Source: Vibrio tasmaniensis 1F-187
GTDB lineage: Bacteria; Pseudomonadota; Gammaproteobacteria; Enterobacterales; Vibrionaceae
Assembly: GCF_000272405.2 (NCBI RefSeq)
Contig: NZ_AJZM02000263.1
Span: forward strand, 200-36,187
Direction of reading: 5' to 3'
Length of the DNA stretch: 35,988 nt
In this document: piece by piece, positions 27,446 through 35,988 of the stretch
How positions within the stretch are numbered: the first letter of the stretch is position 1
How the letters are laid out: the number at the start of each line of letters is the position of its first letter
The notes under the pieces: generated by a model
What the model saw: only the letters and a program-made list of their open reading frames with translations
Told to the model about the DNA's origin: nothing
The model's database searches: none
Made by a program: the position numbers and the translations under genes

Positions 27446-28963
27446 CTAGCTCTTTGGCTTTCTAATTACCCAACCCATCACCAAACTGAGCAACGCCCAG
27501 ATGTACAGTGGCCAAGTACCAACTGTGTGATAAGGCGTTTGACCATCCGTTGAAATGAGTTCAGCTTTTAATACGGCCGTTTCAAACTGAGGCACTTGTT
27601 TGATGATGTTGCCTTTATAATCGGTAACAGCCGTCACACCATTGTTGGTAGAGCGAATAAGCGGCTTACCAAGCTCTAGAGCACGCATCTGTGCAATTTC
27701 CATATGTTGCAATGGCCCAATCGAACGACCAAACCACGCATCGTTAGAGAGCGTTAGAATAAAGTCAGTTTCATCTGTTACGTTTTGTCTAACTTGATCA
27801 TTAAATATGATCTCATAACACAACGCAGGCGCTAGATGACGACCATTTGCTACGATGTTTGGTTGAACAAAGTCGCCACGGCTAAATGATGACATTGGCA
27901 AGTTAAAGAACGGTGCTAATGGGCGCAAGATATCTTCAAACGGAACAAACTCACCAAACGGTAACAAATGGTGTTTATGATAGCGCTCGTCTGGATCGTA
28001 GCTGTACTCACCATATGGATTCACACCAAGTGAAAGAACACTGTTGTAGTACTTCTTATCTTCAGATTGATTCAGCACGCCAGTGATGATCGAGCTGTTG
28101 TTCATCTTGGCTGCACTGTCTATGTTGCGTAGGAAAGATGGAATCTCAACTTCGAATGCTGGAATAGCCGCTTCAGGCCAGATGATGATATCGGCATCCC
28201 AGTTTTCTCTGCTTAGGTCGGTGTACTTCATCATGGTTGGCCAGCGATGACTCGGCAGCCATTTGCTGTCTTGATCGACGTTGCCTTGTATTAAGACGAC
28301 TGACGTAGTTTTTTCCGGGTTCGGCGTGACCCAATCGATGTTGCGAATACCAAAACCGGTGCTAAATACGACGGCAGGAATGATAGCGATACTCCAGGCC
28401 CTGTTAACAATCGCATAAGCGAATGCAGAGGCTGAAACAATGATCGCTAGAGTTACTAACTCGACGCCGCCAATCGGTGCAAATGAACCTAGTGGCGAAT
28501 CGATTTGGCTGTAGCCTAACCAAAGCCAAGGGAAGCCCGTCATTACCCAGCCACGTAGCCAATCACTGATTAACCACAATGCAGGAGCTGCAAGGAAAAA
28601 GCGGCTTAGGTTATTAGCAGGGAAGAACTTGTTCAAGCTCCAGGTAAATAGACCCGAATAAACGGCTAGGTAGCCAACAAGCAATGCCATCAAAAATAGG
28701 TTGGCAGCCAGTGGCATGCCGCCAAAACCATCAATGCTGACGTATACCCAGCTGATACCTGTCGTGAATTGACCTAAACCCCATGCGTAGCCAATCCAAA
28801 GCGCACTCTTAGGAGAGCGGTTGTGGATCAGTAACAGCAACAAAGCTGGGCTGAGAATAGCAAGAGGCCATATAGAGTATGGAGCGAATGAAAGGGTGGT
28901 TATAGCGCCAACAAAAACGGCCGCAAGCGGCCGTAATAGGCGATGAATAAATGTCTTAGTCAT
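27446..28963 (-). CDS. lnt: Apolipoprotein N-acyltransferase
   Basis: The 505-residue inner-membrane enzyme adds the third acyl chain to lipoproteins. About six to eight membrane segments (1-205) precede a nitrilase-like periplasmic domain carrying the triad E264 (WPEAAIP), K330 ([12 protein letters not shown]) and C382 (ALCYEIIF). A last membrane segment is near the C-terminus ([14 protein letters not shown]). It follows corC by 32 bases, the conserved enteric arrangement. Its products include the lipoproteins RlpA and LptE encoded nearby. Confidence 0.97.
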   Translation of the reverse strand: MTKTFIHRLLRPLAAVFVGAITTLSFAPYSIWPLAILSPALLLLLIHNRSPKSALWIGYAWGLGQFTTGISWVYVSIDGFGGMPLAANLFLMALLVGYLAVYSGLFTWSLNKFFPANNLSRFFLAAPALWLISDWLRGWVMTGFPWLWLGYSQIDSPLGSFAPIGGVELVTLAIIVSASAFAYAIVNRAWSIAIIPAVVFSTGFGIRNIDWVTPNPEKTTSVVLIQGNVDQDSKWLPSHRWPTMMKYTDLSRENWDADIIIWPEAAIPAFEVEIPSFLRNIDSAAKMNNSSIITGVLNQSEDKKYYNSVLSLGVNPYGEYSYDPDERYHKHHLLPFGEFVPFEDILRPLAPFFNLPMSSFSRGDFVQPNIVANGRHLAPALCYEIIFNDQVRQNVTDETDFILTLSNDAWFGRSIGPLQHMEIAQMRALELGKPLIRSTNNGVTAVTDYKGNIIKQVPQFETAVLKAELISTDGQTPYHTVGTWPLYIWALLSLVMGWVIRKPKS

Positions 28964-28995
28964 CTAATTTCTGTCATCTCTTTAGAGAGAAGTTG

Positions 28996-29886
28996 TTATT
29001 CTTCGATAGTCGGAAGAGGCTGTTCGTCAGGAATGGTTACCTGTAGCTGAATCACACGACGGTTATCTGCTGATGTTATTTTGAAATGGTAGTTTTCGAT
29101 TTCTACAATTTCGCCACGAACCGGCAGGTGACCGAGTGCTGTCATAACCATGCCGCCTACCGTATCCACTTCATCGTCACTAAAGGCAGTGTTAAACGTA
29201 TCGTTGAACTCTTCAATAGTGGTTAAAGCTTTTACAGAGAAGGTATGCTTACTCAGCTTACGAATATCTAGCTCTTCTTCATCGTCGAACTCGTCTTCAA
29301 TTTCACCAACGATTTCTTCGAGGATATCTTCAATGGTTACCAGGCCAGAAACTCCGCCAAACTCATCGACAACGATAGACATGTGGTAACGCTCTTCTTG
29401 GAACTCCTTAAGCAGGCGATCAACTCGCTTACTTTCAGGAACAACCACGACAGGGCGAATCACTTGTTCGATATCAAATGGGGCACTTTCTGAACCCAAA
29501 TACTTAAGTAGGTCCTTCGCTAATAGAATGCCTTCAACATGGTCTTTATCTTCACTGATCACTGGGTAGCGAGAGTGTTGAGCATCAGTAATGAGCGCAA
29601 TCAATGTATCTAGATCATCGGTGCGTTCAACTGTAACCATTTGAGAGCGAGGCAGCATGATATCGCGTACTCGCATCTCTGAAATTTCCATAACACCCTC
29701 GAGCATGTCGCGTGTGTCGTGGTCAATTAGGTCATTAATTTCTGAGTCGCGGATTACATCTACGAGCTCTTGGCGATCTTTTACTTCACCTTGAAATAGT
29801 TGGCCTAGGCGTTCAAAGAAGGACTTTCTACTCGGACCTTCAGATTTTTTACTTCCCTCAGAAGTGGGGGGGTTACCTTCGTTCAT
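28996..29886 (-). CDS. corC: CorC/HlyC-family CBS-domain protein
   Basis: The 296-residue cytoplasmic protein has paired CBS domains (about 70-190; [35 protein letters not shown]) and a C-terminal CorC_HlyC transporter-associated domain (about 205-285). It was linked to magnesium/cobalt efflux together with CorA in Salmonella. It has no membrane segment. It lies 120 bases after ybeY and 32 before lnt. Confidence 0.94.
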   Translation of the reverse strand: MNEGNPPTSEGSKKSEGPSRKSFFERLGQLFQGEVKDRQELVDVIRDSEINDLIDHDTRDMLEGVMEISEMRVRDIMLPRSQMVTVERTDDLDTLIALITDAQHSRYPVISEDKDHVEGILLAKDLLKYLGSESAPFDIEQVIRPVVVVPESKRVDRLLKEFQEERYHMSIVVDEFGGVSGLVTIEDILEEIVGEIEDEFDDEEELDIRKLSKHTFSVKALTTIEEFNDTFNTAFSDDEVDTVGGMVMTALGHLPVRGEIVEIENYHFKITSADNRRVIQLQVTIPDEQPLPTIEE

Positions 29887-30006
29887 GATTTCTCAAAAAA
29901 TAACGCTATCAGAAGTGTGATAGCACACGTTACAACTCAGATTTCTGCGAAAATCACAGGTTCGATGAGTTATTGTTTCTCTGCAATCTACTTTACTAGA
30001 ATCAAT

Positions 30007-30468
30007 TTACTTTTCTAGAATGTAAGGGTCTTCAAACCCCATAGATTGCATGATTTCTGTCTCGAGTGACTCCATCTCTTCAGCTTCATCATCTTCGATA
30101 TGATCATAACCTAGCAGATGCAGACTGCCATGTACAACCATATGAGCCCAGTGTGCTAGCAGAGGCTTACTTTGTTCTTCTGCTTCTTTTTCGACAACTT
30201 GGCGGCAGATAATGAGGTCGCCCAGTAGATCTAACTCGATCCCTGGAGGAGCCTCGAATGGAAAAGACAACACGTTAGTTGGCTTGTCTTTGCCACGATA
30301 TTCATGATTGAGCTGGTGGCTTTCTTGCGTATCAACGATACGAACCGTCAACTCAGCATTCTCTTGAAACTGAGGAATGGTCTTGTCCAACCAAAGCTGA
30401 ATATCTAGCTCAGTTGGAAGACCTTGCTCATTTTCGACCGCTAATTGTAGGTCTAGTTCAATAGACAT
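30007..30468 (-). CDS. ybeY: Endoribonuclease YbeY, rRNA maturation factor
   Basis: The 153-residue metalloprotein carries the zinc motif [11 protein letters not shown] with H113, H117 and H123, plus the conserved R58 ([18 protein letters not shown]). It is needed for 16S rRNA 3'-end processing and 70S quality control. Its ATG follows the ybeZ stop codon with no gap, suggesting coupled translation with its partner ATPase. Confidence 0.97.
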   Translation of the reverse strand: MSIELDLQLAVENEQGLPTELDIQLWLDKTIPQFQENAELTVRIVDTQESHQLNHEYRGKDKPTNVLSFPFEAPPGIELDLLGDLIICRQVVEKEAEEQSKPLLAHWAHMVVHGSLHLLGYDHIEDDEAEEMESLETEIMQSMGFEDPYILEK

Positions 30469-31590
30469 CTATTTATCACCTTGTTCTGCAATTACAGAAC
30501 TATTTTGTGTTGCTAATTGTGTCGTAACTGCCTGCTGAGCCTCAAGAAGTTTGGCTTCGCGCTCTTCACGTTTACGCTTTTCAAACTCTTTGCGCTCTTT
30601 CTGGTCTTTTGCTTCCCACTTCTCGTACGCGTTGACGATACGGGCTACCACAGGGTGACGAACGACGTCTTCAGACATAAAGAAGTTGAAGCTAATGTCG
30701 TCGACTTCATTGAGCACTTCAGTCGCATGGCGTAAGCCTGATTTTGCACCACGAGGTAAATCGATTTGCGTAATATCACCAGTGATCACAGCGCGTGAGT
30801 TAAAACCGATACGGGTTAAGAACATCTTCATCTGTTCTACCGTGGTGTTTTGGCTCTCATCAAGAATGATAAACGCATCATTCAATGTACGACCACGCAT
30901 GTAAGCCAGTGGCGCAACTTCAATTACGTTACGTTCAATCAGCTTCTCAACTCGCTCAAAGCCAAGCATCTCAAACAGCGCATCGTAAAGTGGACGCAAA
31001 TATGGGTCTACTTTCTGGCTTAAATCACCCGGTAGGAAACCAAGCTTCTCACCGGCTTCAACAGCAGGACGAGTCAGTAGGATTCGGCGAACCTCTTGGC
31101 GTTCAAGAGCATCTACCGCTGCTGCGACTGCCAAGTAGGTTTTACCTGTACCTGCTGGCCCAATACCAAAGGTGATGTCATGAGTCACCATGTTCATCAA
31201 GTATTGAGCTTGGTTTGGCGTTCGAGGTTTGATAACGCCTTTTTTAGTTTTAATGGTCACTTCTTTGCCGTAGTCAATTTCAGACTCGACGTGTTGATCC
31301 AAAATGCCAGATTCGGTGATCGCCAGATGTATTTGCTCTGGTTCGATATCGATTATGTTGCCTTTAACTGGAGCCGTTTCAACATAGAGGTGTTTGATGA
31401 TGTCTAAAGCTGCGGCTGTAGTGTGAGGCTTACCGACAATGGTGAAAAAGTTGCTACGGTAATTAATCTCAACGCCCAGACGACGCTCAAGATGCTTGAT
31501 GTTGTCGTCAAATGGTCCGCATAAACTTGCCAAGCGCTTGTTGTCTGCTGGCTCTAGATTTATCTCTAAGGTAACGATTTTATTGCTCAA
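30469..31590 (-). CDS. ybeZ: PhoH-family ATPase YbeZ
   Basis: The 373-residue protein has an N-terminal KH-like part (about 1-110; CGPFDDNIKHLERRLG) and a PhoH ATPase domain with Walker A GPAGTGKT (144-151) and Walker B AFIILDESQN. It works with YbeY in ribosome maturation. The start is TTG at 31590, supported by AGAGG five bases upstream (31596-31600) and by homology from the first residues (ITLEPADN in E. coli). The tail (340-373) is a charged coiled coil followed by a glutamine/threonine-rich end, making it somewhat longer than the E. coli protein. Confidence 0.96.
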   Translation of the reverse strand: MSNKIVTLEINLEPADNKRLASLCGPFDDNIKHLERRLGVEINYRSNFFTIVGKPHTTAAALDIIKHLYVETAPVKGNIIDIEPEQIHLAITESGILDQHVESEIDYGKEVTIKTKKGVIKPRTPNQAQYLMNMVTHDITFGIGPAGTGKTYLAVAAAVDALERQEVRRILLTRPAVEAGEKLGFLPGDLSQKVDPYLRPLYDALFEMLGFERVEKLIERNVIEVAPLAYMRGRTLNDAFIILDESQNTTVEQMKMFLTRIGFNSRAVITGDITQIDLPRGAKSGLRHATEVLNEVDDISFNFFMSEDVVRHPVVARIVNAYEKWEAKDQKERKEFEKRKREEREAKLLEAQQAVTTQLATQNSSVIAEQGDK

Positions 31591-31637
31591 ATTAGCCTCT
31601 CATTTTGTGCCACTCACTCTTAAATAAAACAAAGAGC

Positions 31638-31662
31638 AAAAAGCCCGATTTAGACCGGGCTT
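31638..31662 (-). terminator. miaB: Terminator after miaB
   Basis: AAGCCCG (31641-31647) pairs with CGGGCTT (31656-31662). On the minus strand the stem runs into a T tract (31638-31642). It separates miaB from the ybeZ unit, which therefore needs its own promoter in 31591-31640. Confidence 0.75.
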
Positions 31663-31753
31663 CTGATGGTGATATCCCTATTTCTAAGATGGTCACTTAG
31701 TTAGGTAATTTCAAGCTTTGTGTTTGCGCTTTGTGCTCAAACAGTTGTATTGC

Positions 31754-33178
31754 CTATGGCGTAAATGTTGCTACACCTAGCTCGTCTTCACGTTTAGTTT
31801 TTTCCATCATTTCTGCTGGAGTCATAACAACGCGTAGACCCATGTCTTTTTCTGTGCGAACTAGCTCACCACGTAGTGAGTTGGTGTAAACCTCAGTGAT
31901 CTTCACATCTACGAACTGGCCGATTAGGTCTGCAGAACCTTCGAAGTTCACAACACGGCTGTTTTCTGTACGGCCGCGAAGTTCCATTAGGTTCTTTCTT
32001 GATGGACCTTCAACAAGGATACGTTGCTCTGTGCCTAACATTAGACGAGAGAAACGCATAGCTTGTGTGTTTACCGTTTGCTGCAGTTCGTACAGACGAT
32101 CTTTCTTCTCTTGTGCTGGTACATCACATGGGTAATCTGCCGCTGGCGTACCTGGACGTGGAGAGAAAACAAAGCTGAAGCTCATATCGAAATCAACTTC
32201 TTTAATTAGCTTCATTGTATCTTGGAAGTCTTGCTTAGACTCACCAGGGAAACCAACAATAAAGTCAGAGCTGATTTGAATGTCAGGACGAGCTTTACGC
32301 AGTTTACGGATAATAGATTTGTACTCGATAGCCGTATGCGGACGCTTCATCATCGTAAGAATACGGTCACTACCACTTTGTACTGGTAGGTGAAGGAAGC
32401 TCACTAGTTCTGGTGTATCTTTGTAAACTTCAATGATGTCGTCACCAAACTCAAGCGGGTGGCTTGTTGTGAAACGAATACGGTCGATACCGTCGATAGA
32501 AGCAACAAGACGAAGCAGTTCTGCGAATGAACAGATATCACCTTCGTGAGTTGGACCGCGGTATGCGTTTACGTTTTGACCTAGCAGGTTAACTTCACGT
32601 ACGCCTTGCTCTGCAAGTTGAGCAACTTCGAAAAGTACATCATCCATTGGACGGCTAACTTCTTCACCACGTGTGTATGGTACAACGCAGTAAGTACAGT
32701 ATTTAGAACAACCTTCCATGATAGAAACGAACGCCGTCGCGCCTTCAGCTTTTGGCTCGGGCAGGTTATCGAACTTTTCGATCTCTGGGAAAGAGATGTC
32801 CATTACTGGCTTTTCGTTAGACAGTGATGACTTAATCATCTCTGGCAAACGGTGCAATGTTTGTGGGCCAAAGATAACGTCTACGTATGGTGCACGTTGA
32901 CGAATGTGATCACCTTCTTGAGTCGCTACGCAGCCACCCACACCGATCACCACACCTTCTTTTTTATCTTTAAGCGTTTTCCAACGACCAAGCTGGTGGA
33001 ATACTTTTTCTTGCGCTTTTTCGCGGATAGAACAAGTATTCAATAGTAGTACGTCTGCTTCCTCAGGTACTTCAGTTAGCTCATAGCCATTTGCAGCGTT
33101 AAGCAGGTCGGCCATTTTTGATGAATCATATTCATTCATCTGACAGCCCCAAGTTTTAATTAGCAGTTTCTTACTCAT
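31754..33178 (-). CDS. miaB: tRNA-2-methylthio-N6-dimethylallyladenosine synthase
   Basis: The 474-residue radical SAM methylthiotransferase modifies i6A37 of tRNAs reading UNN codons. The N-terminal cluster uses C12, C49 and C83; the radical SAM cluster uses C157, C161 and C164 (CSKYCTYC). A TRAM domain forms the C-terminus. Length equals that of E. coli MiaB. Monocistronic by its terminator. Confidence 0.98.
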   Translation of the reverse strand: MSKKLLIKTWGCQMNEYDSSKMADLLNAANGYELTEVPEEADVLLLNTCSIREKAQEKVFHQLGRWKTLKDKKEGVVIGVGGCVATQEGDHIRQRAPYVDVIFGPQTLHRLPEMIKSSLSNEKPVMDISFPEIEKFDNLPEPKAEGATAFVSIMEGCSKYCTYCVVPYTRGEEVSRPMDDVLFEVAQLAEQGVREVNLLGQNVNAYRGPTHEGDICSFAELLRLVASIDGIDRIRFTTSHPLEFGDDIIEVYKDTPELVSFLHLPVQSGSDRILTMMKRPHTAIEYKSIIRKLRKARPDIQISSDFIVGFPGESKQDFQDTMKLIKEVDFDMSFSFVFSPRPGTPAADYPCDVPAQEKKDRLYELQQTVNTQAMRFSRLMLGTEQRILVEGPSRKNLMELRGRTENSRVVNFEGSADLIGQFVDVKITEVYTNSLRGELVRTEKDMGLRVVMTPAEMMEKTKREDELGVATFTP

Positions 33179-33486
33179 TATATGTTCGCTCGATCGTTAG
33201 TTTAATTTAAGGGAGCAAATCGCCCATTATTCATCCGCTAGCTCCGTTCGTCATAATTCGGTATTCAATTTTATGACAGGCTCTAGCGGCAAGCGGCGTA
33301 TTGTACTGGTTTCAAAACCGACTGACTAGTAGTCTGAACAAATCTCTTATGTAGTGGTTTTTATTATCGTTAACGCCATATGCCATAAGGGATAACCCTT
33401 TTTTCGAATAAGGTTTTTGGTTACAAGTTAGTTATGAAAAAGTACAATCAAAAACAGTCAAAGAATCAAACTGATAAGTACAAAAT
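33179..33486. other. Divergent promoter region between miaB and ubiF
   Basis: No gene is seen in this 308-base region. It must contain both promoters. It has a small hairpin with a T-run on the plus strand (AAGGG 33387-33391 with CCCTT 33396-33400, then TTTT), an odd place for a terminator ahead of ubiF. CCGCTA near 33235 and TAGCGG near 33284 form a distant inverted pair. Confidence 0.5.
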
Positions 33487-34662
33487 ATGAACAGTTACGA
33501 TATTGTAGTAGTCGGTGGTGGCATGGTTGGTGCAGCAACAGCAATCGGTTTTGCAAAGCAAGGTCTGAGTGTTGCGGTGATCGAAGGTTTTGCCCCACAA
33601 GCTTTTGATGAGTCGCAAGCGATGGACATTCGTGTGTCAGCGATTTCTCAAGCATCGGTCGATTTGCTTGAAGATCTTGGTGCATGGCAAAGTATTGCAG
33701 CGATGCGCGTCTGTTCTTACAAGCGATTGGAAACTTGGGAACACCCAGAGTGTCGTACTCGGTTTGATGCTGCATCTCTTGATTTACCTCGTTTAGGTTA
33801 CATCGTTGAGAATCGATTAATCCAATTGGGTTTATGGGCTCAGTTTGATGCCTACAACAATCTCGAACTGTTATGTCCAGAAAAGCTCGATGAGATTGAG
33901 TTTGGTGAAACCAATATAGTCAAGCTTCAGTCGGGTACTCAGTTGTCAGCGAAGTGGGTGGTTGGCGCTGATGGCGCAAATTCAGCCGTCCGTCAGCAAG
34001 CAGGGATTGGTATTACGGCTTGGGATTACCGACAGCACTGCATGCTTATCAACGTAGAAACAGAACAGCCTCAGCAAGATATTACTTGGCAGCAATTTTT
34101 ACCAAGTGGTCCTCGTTCATTTTTGCCTTTGTGTTCTCTAATCTCTGACGATCAAGAAGTCGGGCAGGGCTCGTTAGTTTGGTATGATTCTCCACTGCGT
34201 ATTAAGCAACTGTCAGCAATGCCCCCTGAAAAACTACGTAATGAAGTACTTACTCACTTTCCTAAAGAGTTAGGTGATATCAAAGTTTTGAACTCGGGTT
34301 CTTTTCCTCTGACACGACGTCATGCTCAATCATACTCAAAGAATAACTGTATTTTAGTCGGGGACTCTGCACATACGATTAACCCTCTAGCAGGGCAGGG
34401 TGTTAACTTGGGTTTTAAAGATGTGGCAGCACTATTGGATATCACCCAAGGGAAAGGTGAATTGAATCAATCTGTGGCGAGACGCTATGAAGTGATCAGA
34501 AGAGGTGACAATCTAATGATGCAAAGTGGCATGGACTTTTTCTACAAAACGTTTAGCAATGACATTGGCCCACTTAAGTTTGTGCGTAATGCTGCACTAA
34601 AGCTAGCAGAAAACTCAGGGCCGATTAAATCACAGGTACTTAAATACGCTTTAGGGTTGTGA
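33487..34662 (+). CDS. ubiF: Ubiquinone C6-hydroxylase (FAD monooxygenase)
   Basis: The 391-residue flavoprotein hydroxylates the demethoxy-ubiquinone ring late in ubiquinone synthesis. It has the N-terminal FAD site VVVGGGMVGAATAIGFA (8-24), the GADGANSAVRQ motif and the second FAD motif LVGDSAHTINPLAGQGVNLG. Size and position next to miaB match E. coli UbiF; related UbiH/UbiI paralogs share the fold, so the specific name rests on synteny and similarity. It is divergent from miaB, with a weak ribosome site. Confidence 0.9.
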   Translation: MNSYDIVVVGGGMVGAATAIGFAKQGLSVAVIEGFAPQAFDESQAMDIRVSAISQASVDLLEDLGAWQSIAAMRVCSYKRLETWEHPECRTRFDAASLDLPRLGYIVENRLIQLGLWAQFDAYNNLELLCPEKLDEIEFGETNIVKLQSGTQLSAKWVVGADGANSAVRQQAGIGITAWDYRQHCMLINVETEQPQQDITWQQFLPSGPRSFLPLCSLISDDQEVGQGSLVWYDSPLRIKQLSAMPPEKLRNEVLTHFPKELGDIKVLNSGSFPLTRRHAQSYSKNNCILVGDSAHTINPLAGQGVNLGFKDVAALLDITQGKGELNQSVARRYEVIRRGDNLMMQSGMDFFYKTFSNDIGPLKFVRNAALKLAENSGPIKSQVLKYALGL

Positions 34663-34694
34663 TTGGTTAGTCCAAATTATTGAGTTATAAAAAG

Positions 34695-34720
34695 AAGGAG
34701 AGCTGAGGCTCTCCTTTTTT
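34695..34720 (+). terminator. ubiF: Terminator after ubiF
   Basis: AAGGAGAGC (34695-34703) pairs with GCTCTCCTT (34708-34716) around TGAG, ending in six T. Confidence 0.9.
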
Positions 34721-34731
34721 GATTTCGTGAT

Positions 34732-34766
34732 AGTGCTTAGTGCTTAGTGCTTAGTACTTAGTATCT
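34732..34766. repeat. Heptanucleotide tandem repeat
   Basis: AGTGCTT occurs three times exactly (34732-34752), a fourth time with one change (AGTACTT) and then decays (AGTATCT). It lies between the ubiF terminator and the stop codon of the convergent lactonase gene, outside both coding regions. Confidence 0.85.
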
Positions 34767-34771
34767 TAATA

Positions 34772-35812
34772 CTATTGCGTTACACACACAGGTGCATCGA
34801 TGGCTAAAGAGCATCCAGTATAGGTGAGGGAGCCATCTTCAATATCTCGTTTGAATGATGTGAGGTTGTTGGAGTGCTGGTTTGCGGCGATAAGCCATTG
34901 CCCGTCATTAGTGATATGAAAGTCGCGAGGGAACTTACCTTCAACATCGTAACTATCCATAAAAATGAGCTTTTGAGTGACGGAGTCTATTCTAAAACAA
35001 CTGATTCTGGATTGATGTCGGCAAGACACATAAAGGAATTGCTCATCTGGCGATAGCTTAATTGCAGCCGCCGCTTCTCCTTTTTCCATATTAGGAAGTA
35101 CATCAACTTCTTCCACAATATTCCACACTCCTAAAGACTTTTCCAAAATCAATATCGTTTCAGAGAGCTCACATACCACATAAGCTCTATCTTCAGCTTG
35201 GTTAAAGGTTAGATGACGAGGTCCATTCCCTGCACGCACTTTGATAGATTGCATTGGTTCATCAAGGAACTCTTCTTGCTCTTCGTCAAAGCAATAGAAG
35301 TTGATTCGATCGGTTCCGAGATCGACGGTCACAAACTGCGGAGAGTTCTTTAGGAAAAGGCTTTGATGTGCATGTGGGCCCGTTTGTCTTTCTGCATTAG
35401 GTCCAGAACCAACCATTTTGAGTATTTTGAGCCGTTTATCGATATTGCCATTGATACTTAAACTAAAGATATCGAATGTCCCTGATGAATATTGCGATGT
35501 AATAGCAAACTTATTGTGGGGATCTATCGTGATATGACAAGGGTGATCTCCTGAGATTGGCCCTGTATTTGACGCTATTGTTGAATCAGAATTCGGTATA
35601 TGAATCAGTTGTGGTTGCATCTTTTGGTCAACTTCAGAAGCTGTGTAGACCCCCAACTTTGTCGTGGTAATAAACGAGGGGTTAGTGCAGGCCGCTATAA
35701 GCTCTAAAGGCAACAGCGTTCCCGTTTCTAGATCTAACAGAGTTTGATATACACCTTGGCTATTACTTGGAGAATCTGTGTAGCAACCGATCGTTAAAGG
35801 GAGGGTTTTCAT
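34772..35812 (-). CDS. Lactonase-family beta-propeller protein
   Basis: The 346-residue protein resembles the seven-bladed propeller family (PF10282) that includes E. coli 6-phosphogluconolactonase Pgl (YbhE). Repeating blade strands are visible (HITIDPHNKFAITSQYSSG, RHLTFNQAEDRAYVVCELS, IKLSPDEQFLYVSCRHQ, FHITNDGQWLIAANQHSN). Family motifs GPHAHQ and GPRHLTF are intact. No signal peptide is seen. It may hydrolyse 6-phosphogluconolactone or another sugar lactone; vibrios usually have a different Pgl beside zwf, so I give no symbol. It is convergent with ubiF. Confidence 0.82.
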   Translation of the reverse strand: MKTLPLTIGCYTDSPSNSQGVYQTLLDLETGTLLPLELIAACTNPSFITTTKLGVYTASEVDQKMQPQLIHIPNSDSTIASNTGPISGDHPCHITIDPHNKFAITSQYSSGTFDIFSLSINGNIDKRLKILKMVGSGPNAERQTGPHAHQSLFLKNSPQFVTVDLGTDRINFYCFDEEQEEFLDEPMQSIKVRAGNGPRHLTFNQAEDRAYVVCELSETILILEKSLGVWNIVEEVDVLPNMEKGEAAAAIKLSPDEQFLYVSCRHQSRISCFRIDSVTQKLIFMDSYDVEGKFPRDFHITNDGQWLIAANQHSNNLTSFKRDIEDGSLTYTGCSLAIDAPVCVTQ

Positions 35813-35929
35813 AGGCAGTCATACTCAGTTAGAAAATGGAGCAGACATTGTCTAATAAAATTGTAGTAAAAGTGAGGTTATAGGAGAGAATACTTGGTGA
35901 CTTGGCTTGCAGATTTACATATTCCAGAT

Positions 35930-35958
35930 AAAACAAAACCCAGCTAAAAAGCTGGGTT
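35930..35958 (-). terminator. Terminator of the tRNA unit
   Basis: AACCCAGC (35937-35944) pairs with GCTGGGTT (35951-35958) across TAAAAA. On the minus strand the stem is followed by TTTTGTTTTAT. It lies 11 bases past the tRNA 3' end. Confidence 0.85.
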
Positions 35959-35969
35959 CTATTCAATAA

Positions 35970-35988
35970 TGGTGCGGTCGGAGAGACT
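35970..35988 (-). tRNA. 3' end of a tRNA, possibly tRNA-Leu (partial)
   Basis: Read on the minus strand, the last bases are AGTCTCTCCGACCGCACCA. This fits T-loop end (A58, G59, T60), T-stem 3' strand C61-C65, acceptor 3' strand CGACCGC, discriminator A73 and an encoded CCA. A strong terminator follows. The anticodon is outside the window. A73 and the usual presence of a Leu/Met/Gln tRNA cluster near ubiF-miaB in enterics make tRNA-Leu plausible. Confidence 0.75.

Noticed and set aside
33387..33404. Terminator ahead of ubiF
   Set aside because: The stem is only five pairs and lies in a promoter region with no plus-strand gene upstream; kept only as a note in the intergenic entry.
1..35988. 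CRISPR arrays, rRNA, insertion sequences or transposases
   Set aside because: No regularly spaced repeats, rRNA-like sequence, or transposase/integrase coding region was seen in this window.

Overview
The window reads as a chromosomal segment of a marine gammaproteobacterium, most likely a Vibrio (V. splendidus-like). The evidence is a conserved cell-envelope and translation gene block in near-E. coli order (miaB, ybeZ-ybeY-corC-lnt, leuS-lptE-holA-rsfS-rlmH-mrdA-rodA-rlpA-dacA, ybeD, lipB-lipA), moderate GC, and protein sequences closely resembling but distinct from the enterobacterial ones. The genus is inferred, not proven.

Region 1 (1-8484) looks like the right-hand end of an accessory island. 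It holds the 3' end of a possible unknown gene, a single very large gene (402-5876, minus) encoding a candidate nuclease-STAND NTPase of the Avs (antiviral STAND) type, and a divergent complete dinB (6249-7301). Next to it lies a second dinB whose first codons, including the first catalytic aspartate, are replaced by unrelated DNA (7465-8484). The simplest reading is that an island carrying its own dinB inserted into codons near the start of the resident dinB, killing it while supplying a replacement. A LexA-type SOS box lies between the STAND gene and the intact dinB.

Region 2 (8599-13685) is backbone with less universal genes: a RecQ-like helicase with an unusual domain order, a Gre-family transcription factor, a DUF2884/YggN-like periplasmic protein with a triplicated start peptide, and a sodium-dependent NSS transporter.

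Region 3 (13840-33178) is a core block transcribed almost entirely on the minus strand. It covers lipoate attachment and synthesis (lipB, lipA), the elongasome (mrdA/PBP2, rodA) with envelope maturation proteins (rlpA, dacA), ribosome factors (rsfS, rlmH, ybeY, ybeZ), DNA polymerase III delta (holA), LPS transport (lptE), leucyl-tRNA synthetase, apolipoprotein N-acyltransferase (lnt) with corC, and tRNA modification (miaB). Only ybeL (26896-27366) runs on the plus strand. Hairpins divide the block into transcription units. nadD, which E. coli has between holA and rsfS, is absent here.

Region 4 (33487-35988) contains ubiF for ubiquinone synthesis, a heptanucleotide tandem repeat, a beta-propeller lactonase-family gene, and the terminator and 3' end of a tRNA cut by the window edge.
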